A stretch of DNA of 64,000 bases, taken from NCBI GenBank assembly GCA_022457065.1, contig JAJGBQ010000001.1, positions 6,944,001-7,008,000 on the forward strand, read 5' to 3'. A model generated the notes under the pieces. The model made no database searches. It saw only the letters and a list, made by a program, of their open reading frames with translations, and was not told the origin of the DNA. This DNA is from Curvularia sp. ZM96. Taxonomy: Eukaryota > Ascomycota > Dothideomycetes > Pleosporales > Pleosporaceae. The translations under genes were made by a program, and so were the position numbers. Of this stretch, positions 56,623 through 64,000 are shown piece after piece. Within the stretch, counting starts at the first letter, position 1; every line of letters begins with the position of its first letter.

Positions 56623-58481
56623 ATGAAGATGCGATTGGTGTCGTTGGTGACTGGGCTGGCGGTGCTGGGGTTTGGGAATGCGGAGACGATGAGGGCGAAG
56701 AGGCAGGATAACGAGAAAGGGTATGAGGCCCATGTTATTGAGCAGCCAGTATGTTTTTTTTGAAAGATTTGTACGAGCGGATGAGTGTTGGAGAGTTGAC
56801 TTTCTGGGCTGGTGGCTGACTTGGACTCGATTGCAGATTGATCATTTTCCCGACAGCGACCGGTACCTACCACATACCAACGCGACGTTTAAGCAGAGAT
56901 ACTGCAAGTATCCCCAGATGACAGGAAGTCGTGTCATGCGCTAACTCGTATCTCTCAACCCCATAGTCTTCGATTCGTCGTACTACAAGCCCGGCGGACC
57001 GGTGTTTCTCTACATTGGCGGCGAGACGAGCGGAGAGTCGCGTTTCTCAAACCTACAGACTGGAAGTGAGTTACACTTTCCTTAATGCCACGCTCCAACT
57101 CTATCTTGCAGCGGCTAAAAGACTCAAAACTAGTCATACAGATTCTGATGCAAAAGTTCAACGGCCTCGGTGTCATTCTGGAAAACCGGTATTACGGACA
57201 AAGTTACCCGTTCAACACTAGCACGACGGATGAATTAAGGTTCCTCACTACCGAGCAAAGTAAGCCCTAAAAGTATAATGCCTTTTTTTTGACTATGACA
57301 GCGTCTGATCTGCTATAGCAATCGCCGACAACGCTTACTTCAGGCAACATGCCACTTTTCCGGGCATCAATGCCACCCTGAGCAGTCCTGATACGCCATG
57401 GATCATGTACGGCGGCTCTCTGGCCGGAGCATACACGGCTTTTACCATGAAAACCTACAACGACATTTTTGCCGGAGGAATCGGAAGTAGTGCTACAGTC
57501 CAAGCTCTACTCGAGTATCCTTACTGGTACAACCCTATAATGAAATTCGGCCCTTCAGACTGCATCTCGCGCCTTGTCTCCATTGTCGACAAGATCGACG
57601 CATTAATTGGAAGCGGCAACCAAACGGGGATCCAGCAACTCAAAGAAATCTTCGGACTCGGCTCACTATCCAGTCTCGGCGACTTCGCCATGACCATAGC
57701 GTTTCCCATCGGAGGTCCCATGAACTATCCGACCAACACCTGGCAAGAGCTCAACTGGTCGGACCGCTACGGCTCCTCCGACTTCTGGTCCTTCTGCTCA
57801 AACATCACTAACCCGTCTCCACCCGCCAACACCACCGCCATCGACACCGCCCTCGCCGCTTACTCCGCCGGCGAACCCTGGACCGGCCTGGGCAACTACG
57901 CAGCATACGTCAAGCGCGTTCTTCTCCCGCAATGCACCACCGGCCGCATCAACAGCACCGACCCAGGCTGCTTCAGCACCCAAAACGCAACTTACTACGC
58001 GGACCCAACTAACAGTGCCACTCGCTCCTACCTCTATTCCACCTGCGCCGAGTCCGGCGCCTACCAAACCGCTCCCTTATGGGGCCCCTCACTCATCTCA
58101 CGGGTGCTCCAAGTCCCCTACACCCAACAATGGTGCACCTGGGCCTTTCCCCCGGGTACCCACAACAGCATTCCTCCTACCCCCGCACTACAGTACTACA
58201 ACCGCTACGGAGGCTGGGATATTCAAGCCCCCAACCTGGCGCTGATTGATGGAAACACAGATGTCTGGCTGGATCTGTGCTATCATTCGAGTTTAGCAGC
58301 AGCAAATAAAATAAGGATTAGCAGTGACGAGTACCCGAGTTATCTGATTGCGGGGGCGGGGCATCATTGGGATAGTTATGGGATAGGGGATGTGGAGGAT
58401 GAGCCGGCGTATATTAGGGAGGCGCATGAGTGGGAGATGAGGACTGTGGAGCGGTTTTTGGAGCGGTGGGGGAAGAGATGA
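56623..58481 (+). CDS. Secreted serine carboxypeptidase of family S28
   Basis: Five exons, 56623-56748, 56837-56903, 56967-57065, 57134-57259 and 57319-58481; introns of 88, 63, 68 and 59 nt; 526 aa. Intron 2 starts with GC rather than GT (GCAAGT...CCATAG): only this choice gives the family motif KQRYFFDSSYYKPGGPVFLY, since the nearby GT donor breaks the frame. A signal peptide (MKMRLVSLVTGLAVLGFGNA) is present. The S28 catalytic serine is in MYGGSLAGAY (about residue 173), the Asp in LIDGNTDVW and the His in AGAGHHWDS. The family cleaves after proline in acidic conditions. The enzyme is secreted and probably serves in protein nutrition or host-tissue degradation. Multiple NxT/S sites suggest N-glycosylation. 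Confidence 0.92.
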
Positions 58482-59162
58482 GGGAAAGAGAGAGGTCGGT
58501 GAGCTAGTGTGATAGGGGAAAAGAGTTTATGAAGTGCTTGAAAATCTTGCTGTTTGTGTGTCGTAAAAAGAGAGAAGTTGTGGAAGCGAAAGTTCTGCAC
58601 TGGGGATTTGAGGCATTGTCACATATAGGTACAGCCAAGCGTGTTCCTAGAGCATCGTCCCACCCCGTTGGACTCACTCACACACATGCACTCGTTTACA
58701 TCGTTGCGGTAAGGGGAGGACCGCATTACTAGTTTGTACGGCGGTGTATCTATACAAACTAGTTTACTCCATGATCCCCGAATGCTGTGGAATCGAGTTG
58801 TAGGATTGTGATCGTGGTGAGATTGTAAGTTGATGCGTGCTTGGACTGGCTCTTGGAGTATTGTTTCAGTACACATAAGCCGACGTCTTTAATCGCAACT
58901 TGGTGGTTGTCTGGAAGTAGGGGGAAGGGGTTTCAAACTCCTCAATACACACGGTATTTGCCAAGCGATTGCATAAGTTGTCGAAGAAGATGGCGAACAG
59001 CAATATCTTGTCGCTTACTCATACTACTACTACTACTACTAGTAGTAGTAGAGTAAGGTAGCTGTTCAGCAGAGTCATTCAAGTAGCTGCGTAGGCAAAA
59101 AATTATCAAGTGCATAGGGCAGAAGCGAAAAAAATCTAAAAGACACGGCCGTTTCTCTACAA
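58482..59162. other. Intergenic region between convergent genes
   Basis: 681 bp with the 3' ends of the S28 peptidase (+) and HET (-) genes. It holds a trinucleotide inverted repeat at 59014-59057. Confidence 0.5.
59014..59057. repeat. ACT/AGT trinucleotide inverted repeat
   Basis: CTTACTC, then a run of ACT units, meets a run of AGT units and then AGAGTAAG at a centre near 59040/59041, forming a possible hairpin with arms of about 17 bp. It lies about 105 bp beyond the HET stop codon. Confidence 0.75.
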
Positions 59163-60929
59163 TCATACGATCTTGATTCTTTGCGTGCCTAGCGCATCCA
59201 TGTGCCGGAAGGGATCAAAATTCCATCGTTTCTCGAGTCCCGTTCCTGACGTAGACCAACAGTCCAGATGTGATAATGCAAATAGATGGCAGTTGCCTAC
59301 AATTCGGTAGTGTGCTGCGTCTCCTGTCCCCCTGAGAATTAGTGGAACCCTGCAACCGTCAATAGCCCATACGCTGTCTCCTTCAGCAAAACTGTGGCGC
59401 GTCACTGCCGGGAGCATACCAGCGCGAAAAATATACTTGTCCTTTCCTTGCGTGTCCAGTTCTGCGCAAAAGTTTTGTATGGCGGCACGATAGGTATGCT
59501 CTAGTGGTTCCATCGCGGGTGGACTGTTGCCTTCACCGGTGGGAGATACGGAGCGGATATATGACGGATCGAACAACCAACTGTACTGAGCAGGCCATGA
59601 CCGTGGATCTGCATCGGATCGGCTGGCCCAACTTCTTGTCAATGCCATCAAATCGCGACTGAAAGTTTGAGCATCTTGCCATCGTGATGATCGGCCATAG
59701 CCTTCTCTCGTGGTGTTGTCAATTATTGCAAGACAGTGTGCCTGAACAGCAATAGACGGTGTCGAAGAGCGGTCCATGGGCCACCTCGGTGGTAGGTGGA
59801 CTACTGTCGCCCAATCCATCTTAGCAAGCTCCGCAGCACTGGACGAACTTCCAGATAGCTTCTCAAGAGACCTCCACGGGCCTATTCTCGACTCTTGAAA
59901 TTGGGGACGCAGCGTCATGTCGCTATGGGGCTCTATCCAGTCCGGTACCCACGTCGGCAATCCCCTTTCTCTATGCCTAGCTCCAAGAGACAGCGATGCA
60001 TATGCTAAAATTTCAAACTCTTCTCGACAGATGATGATGGCTGCGGCTGTTCGCGTCAGAACTTCTTCCACGCTTTGCGAGTAGTCGATGGTAATGAGGT
60101 TTTGCAGACGTTCACCGACCAGCCCCAACAAGCTGTACACTTTGTCTCTTGGGTCTGTAGAGTCACAGTGGCGTGATAGGAGTAGTAATGTAAGGAGATC
60201 TCTTGTCGGGGCGCTGGCCAGAGGGTCCCAGGCTAGCGGACCAGGAACTTGCAGTCGTGAAATCTTAGCTCGTCCACGGATTCGGCTCATCAGGTTCGCA
60301 TCCATAGCACATGATGCGTCTCCTGTGACCATCAAAAGCTTCCGCGCCAGTGCCACCTCTTGAATCACCCACGTTCTCGACACCCATCTCTTTGCAAAAA
60401 GCTTTGTCAGGGCTAACTGACGTTTTTCGCTATCCAGCCATAAGCTTCTAGATGCGAATCCGAGGTCTTCTTCTCCTAGATAAACAAGGACTTGCGAGGC
60501 TCCGGCATAGATGTCAGCCATGATCCCTGCCTGGTGGTTCCTTTCTTGCAGATTCCCACGGTCGATAGAAATTGCATCGACCCATAGAAATCTTTCTTGT
60601 GACTGTAGTCTCAGTCTACGCAGCGCAGAAGCACAATTGAAGGTTACCGGCAGATCCGAAACTTGCTCGTCGCCTACATATGCGCATGAAATGCTCTGAG
60701 ATAGGCTGTCATCCCCATCTTCGGTCGCCCAGCTGTAGGAGAGGGCTTCGTACTCAATGTCGGCGTCGAGACCTGAGTGGAGTAGGTCACATCGAATTGG
60801 GTCGTGAAGCTCGCCAGGGTAGAGACAGAGAATCCGAAAGTCCTCGCCATCCGCGTGACTCAGCGAGCGATAGCGGAAACTGTGGGAGCTTCGTGATGAT
60901 GGGAAGGACGTTGTCTTGGGTTGTTGCAT
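59163..60929 (-). CDS. Heterokaryon-incompatibility (HET) domain protein
   Basis: Single exon, 588 aa, with the start in an excellent context (CCACCATG on the - strand). The HET domain spans about residues 50-210: YEALSYSWA, a variable loop, NCASALRRLR, FLWVDAISIDRGNLQERNHQ, MADIYAGASQVLVYLGEED, and RTWVIQEVALARK close to the end. All three classic HET blocks are present. The C-terminal part (DPRDKVYSLLGLVGE and the GDSVWAIDGCRVPLILR region) is standard for long HET proteins. HET proteins trigger programmed cell death after fusion of unlike hyphae or act in related immune responses; their partner here is unknown. No adjacent STAND or HeLo partner gene is evident. Confidence 0.93.
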   Translation of the reverse strand: MQQPKTTSFPSSRSSHSFRYRSLSHADGEDFRILCLYPGELHDPIRCDLLHSGLDADIEYEALSYSWATEDGDDSLSQSISCAYVGDEQVSDLPVTFNCASALRRLRLQSQERFLWVDAISIDRGNLQERNHQAGIMADIYAGASQVLVYLGEEDLGFASRSLWLDSEKRQLALTKLFAKRWVSRTWVIQEVALARKLLMVTGDASCAMDANLMSRIRGRAKISRLQVPGPLAWDPLASAPTRDLLTLLLLSRHCDSTDPRDKVYSLLGLVGERLQNLITIDYSQSVEEVLTRTAAAIIICREEFEILAYASLSLGARHRERGLPTWVPDWIEPHSDMTLRPQFQESRIGPWRSLEKLSGSSSSAAELAKMDWATVVHLPPRWPMDRSSTPSIAVQAHCLAIIDNTTREGYGRSSRWQDAQTFSRDLMALTRSWASRSDADPRSWPAQYSWLFDPSYIRSVSPTGEGNSPPAMEPLEHTYRAAIQNFCAELDTQGKDKYIFRAGMLPAVTRHSFAEGDSVWAIDGCRVPLILRGTGDAAHYRIVGNCHLFALSHLDCWSTSGTGLEKRWNFDPFRHMDALGTQRIKIV

Positions 60930-61821
60930 GGTGGCGAGCTCTCCTGTTTGCGCGCGCTATGCTTAGATATGGCGGACGGAAAAGTTTAGTCAAGGCATGG
61001 ACCCAGGCGATCTTTCCTGATTGGGTGCTCGAAGTGCGGATTTGTTGTAATAGACGGCGTGCATGGCGATAGGCTCGCCAGGGTCGAGCCGGAAATTTTC
61101 AGGCAAACATGATATATAATCGGGTTTCTAAAAATACCAGTAATTTGCGTCTTCAAGGGGCGTATGCGGTGCGGCATTGAAAGGGGGAACGGTGCTGTCG
61201 AAGGGACCTCCAAATGCGTTGACGACGCGTGGCTGTGGCTGTTCTTCTGTGGCTGGGCTGCTGACGCAAACCTTATGCACCATACCAGGTTGAAACACCC
61301 ACGCGGAACCCCCTATGAGGCTCTTGGCAATCGCTGCCTTTCAGATGTTATGACCGCATACCTCGCTGTTAGCGGTCCATAATATTCTACGATATCCATT
61401 TTTTTTTGCTTGTGTTTGCCCAACAGTGGCCCCATAGTTGCCCCACTGATGCGGGGCACCATCTACACGCCTGTTCCACATGTTGTCAACGTCTTCGACT
61501 CCAATCAGCTCGTCGTGTCGACGCGTTATGCTTAAGCAAAGGATATATCTGCGCCCTTTTGGCTTTGAGATAAGGACGCCCAAGATTTTGTCATGTCGAC
61601 AATTGCCTGCATCTTGCCTAGCGGCCATGTCAGCAGCCCTTTCCGAGGTGGAACTCCGCGCGCTTGTGATACTGTTGTAATCTCTCCAGACCATCAAAGG
61701 CATACAAAAGACAATCAAGAGTTCACGTATCTAGGAGTTAGTGACCAAATAACAAAGTCTCTATTTCCTAACATTCAGGGGCAAAACATCATCTTTCAGG
61801 CAAACACCTTTCACTGAAGAA
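60930..61821. other. Divergent intergenic region
   Basis: 892 bp between the HET gene (-) and the DUF1330-like gene (+). Only short frames without motifs were seen. Confidence 0.4.
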
Positions 61822-62241
61822 ATGTCCAACGATATCCTCTCCCTTGCCGGTCTTTCTAATCTTCCGCCTACCTACGACCCCACGAAACCAGTCTATATGC
61901 TGAACATGTGGAAGTATCGCAATGAAGCTTCCTACCTCCCCGAGCATTCGCACCTTGCCGGCGATGGATGCACAGGCCAAGAAGCTCTAGGGCGATACCG
62001 CACTGCTATTGCTTCTTTACTTCCCCCAAACACTAGCGTCATCTTCAGCAGCACTGTGTTGGCCAAGCTTGCTGCTCCAGAAGACGAGAACTGGGATTTT
62101 GTTGCAATCTTGAAGTACGAGACCTTGGAGGGATTCAAGAAGATGGTGGAGTGTAAGGAGTACAGAGAGAACGTGGAGCCGCACAAGATGGCGGGGCTCG
62201 AGGATCATAGGCTGATTGTGCTGGATAGACTTGAGGCATGA
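61822..62241 (+). CDS. DUF1330-like dimeric alpha/beta-barrel protein
   Basis: Single exon, 139 aa, without signal peptide or membrane segment. The pattern VYMLNMWKYR, then GQEALGRYRTAIASL, then VIFSSTVLAKL and WDFVAILKYETLEGFKKMVE with a final IVLDRLEA is that of the ferredoxin-like dimeric alpha/beta-barrel superfamily (DUF1330 or related monooxygenase-like proteins). These small cytosolic proteins often bind small molecules; some are cofactor-free monooxygenases or stress proteins. The function here is not determined. It lies upstream of an alpha/beta hydrolase gene on the same strand. Confidence 0.8.
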   Translation: MSNDILSLAGLSNLPPTYDPTKPVYMLNMWKYRNEASYLPEHSHLAGDGCTGQEALGRYRTAIASLLPPNTSVIFSSTVLAKLAAPEDENWDFVAILKYETLEGFKKMVECKEYRENVEPHKMAGLEDHRLIVLDRLEA

Positions 62242-63232
62242 AGGTGGGAGTTAAAAACCGGGAGTATAGCTCTGGAGGCATAGTCGAAGTAGCGTAGTGT
62301 ATTGTTGTTGAAGATAGTTAGCTGGACGTTCTCAACAATGACAAGTATCTGCTGCCTGGCATCTGAGTGCTCAGTTACTCTATCAGATATCTTCCAATCG
62401 CCGCACGGAATGTCTTCGCCTCCAAGAATTCATACCGACGCAAATGGCCAAGTTCAATACTAGCTAACCTCATTACACTGATCTGAACAAGGGGTAAATG
62501 CTGTAAGGGGTCGAATGTTTTCGAAGAAACCGTAGTGTCACCACGCTTCCTGAGATCACTCTGATCTGCCACTTCTAAATCGTCTAAGCGTCAAGCAGCC
62601 ATAATTCATAAGAAAACAACCGGATGTATTTCTGTTTGCAGAATTTTCGAACTCGCAGTCCGAAATTCTCGGACTCGGGCAACGCAGTCCTTGTACGATA
62701 ATCGTGCATGGGCTAGAGCGCTGAATACGAGCCAAGAATCCAAGAACGTGATCTGCGCCTTGTGTAGCATCTTACGACACATGAAAGCAGACCAAGGCGC
62801 TCAAGCTACTAACAAGATTCGTAATTGAGTTCTTGGATATGCACAGGCACCGAGTCTAGTCAAACGTAAACCCAACATTGGCAGTGTTGATCAGGTCTAG
62901 AAGGCTGGAAAGATCCACCAATTTTGACAAATCGGGTCCTCAGATTAATTACTACATGCAGTAACATGCTTCCAATGATGCTTCAGTCGATTACGCAAGC
63001 CTGCCGCCTCATTTCAGAATACGGGTAAGTTTGTTACCTATTTCAAGTTTCATACATGCCATTGATTCCGATTACGCACGGCCCTGCACAATAGTTCTTA
63101 GCGCACCCGCAACCAAGCCCCAACACTTGGCCAGCAACGTAGTCCCGTTGAACCCTCGCAGCTGCTCATCAGCATTCCGACACGTCGGGAATGCGATGAG
63201 GATCTTTGCGGGGTCCCCATTTGACCCAGAAA
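62242..63232. other. Intergenic region between tandem + strand genes
   Basis: 991 bp, moderately AT-rich, with no gene or repeat recognised. It should contain the hydrolase promoter. Confidence 0.4.
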
Positions 63233-64000
63233 ATGCGCCGTCCACCAGAGGCCCACTACACCTTCACGATACCCTCGATACACGATGACACGACGCTCGA
63301 TTGCCGCATATACCATCCGGATACTCTCCTCAAGCCGGACAACCCTGAGGATATTGCAAAATGGACGAGAAGAGGAATTGTAATGGCACATCCGTATGCG
63401 CCCATGGGTGGCAGCTACGACGATCGCGTCGTCGGTATCGTGATAGACGAGTTCTTGAGTGCCGGTTTCATGGTGGGCACGTTTAACTTCAGGTATGCGT
63501 CGCAAAGGAAGCCCATCCATGTAACCCTTGACTAATTCGTGCTAGGGGTGCTCATGGGTCCAAAGGGCGGACCAGTTGGTCTGGACGACCTGAATTGGAC
63601 GACTACACCTCTTTCGCCGCTTTTTTCATGCACTACATGTCGTATCTCCAACCTTCTCTTCCGCACCACCTCGTCTTCGCTCCGGAACAGCCTCTGATGT
63701 CGCCAAGTTCCATTGAGCCAGTGCAGATGCAGAACGATGTTTGCCCTCTAGTCGTATTAGGCGGCTACTCTTACGGATCCCTGATCCTCAGAAACTTACC
63801 ACCCGTACCAACCATTCTGCAACCATTTTCTGCCCCATTGGCTGGCTCTGCAGCCGATGAAATTGTACTGCGCGCTCGTAAACTAGCCGATCAGAGTAAC
63901 ATGGAATGGGTCACCCTAGCTCGAGATGAAACCCGGGCTAGGAAGAAGAACAGAGCGAAGCACAGCTCACAACCCTCGATTACAATGGGTGGAGAAGAAA
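63233..64000 (+). CDS. Alpha/beta-hydrolase (5' part; truncated by the window edge)
   Basis: Exon 1 is 63233-63492 and exon 2 runs from 63546 past the right edge; the intron is 53 nt (GTATGC...GCTAG, phase 2). At least 238 aa are visible. The beta-strand and oxyanion region GIVMAHPYAPMGGSYDDRVV is followed across the splice by FNFRGAHGSKGRTSWSGRPE and then the nucleophile elbow GYSYGS (consensus GxSxG). The Asp and His of the triad lie beyond the window. No signal peptide is present, so the enzyme is probably cytosolic. It resembles fungal hydrolases related to bacterial dienelactone hydrolase-like or AB-hydrolase-1 proteins; the substrate is unknown. The start at 63233 is preferred to an upstream GTG frame. 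Confidence 0.85.

Noticed and set aside
1..64000. tRNA, rRNA and CRISPR arrays
   Set aside because: A scan by eye for the tRNA B-box GGTTCRANNCC on both strands and for regularly spaced direct repeats gave no credible candidate; a dedicated search could still find one.

Overview
The window is nuclear DNA from a filamentous ascomycete, most likely a Dothideomycete of the order Pleosporales. The grounds are numerous short GT-AG introns (mostly 44-110 nt), filamentous-fungal genes (eisosome Pil1, a HET-domain protein, a fungal GPCR, an Atg28-like protein), and an AT-rich, decayed transposon. The order-level assignment is inference. There is no bacterial, viral or organellar sequence.

Layout. 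2.0-8.3 kb: a Kelch/BTB regulator and a membrane-anchored ZZ/EF-hand protein, both on +. 9.6-14.5 kb (-): a seven-transmembrane receptor and a small protein with an NLR-like N-terminal domain. 15.6-16.4 kb (+): a repeat-bearing, Cys-rich membrane protein that looks frameshifted at its end. 17.2-22.1 kb (-): a Yta7/ATAD2-type AAA-ATPase with bromodomain. 24.0-25.7 kb (+): mitochondrial succinate-semialdehyde dehydrogenase. 25.95-28.86 kb: a 2.9-kb element with terminal inverted repeats, flanked by TA, carrying a spliced non-transposase gene. 29.2-38.1 kb is a dense housekeeping block: ribosomal protein uS5 (Rps2), an Atg28-like coiled-coil protein, a DCAF11/WDR23-like WD40 protein, Sec61-gamma (Sss1) and a CPSF6-like RRM protein. 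39.35-41.3 kb: a secreted GH5 glycanase with accessory domains. 41.8-46.7 kb: Pil1, a Tom37/Sam37-like outer-membrane protein and a divergent conserved protein of unknown role. 46.7-54.2 kb: a 7.5-kb stretch without a convincing conventional gene, but with one promoter-like site followed by a 34-codon ORF. 54.2-64 kb: a Gfo/Idh/MocA oxidoreductase, a secreted S28 serine peptidase (with a GC-AG intron), a HET protein, a DUF1330-like protein and an alpha/beta hydrolase cut by the right edge.

Exon-intron models were built by hand from splice sites, frame and phase; exon boundaries are listed under each gene. The most unusual object is the TIR element at 25950-28864: matching ends and TA flanks show mobility, but its legible gene encodes a protein ending in a zinc-finger-like segment and no transposase is visible.
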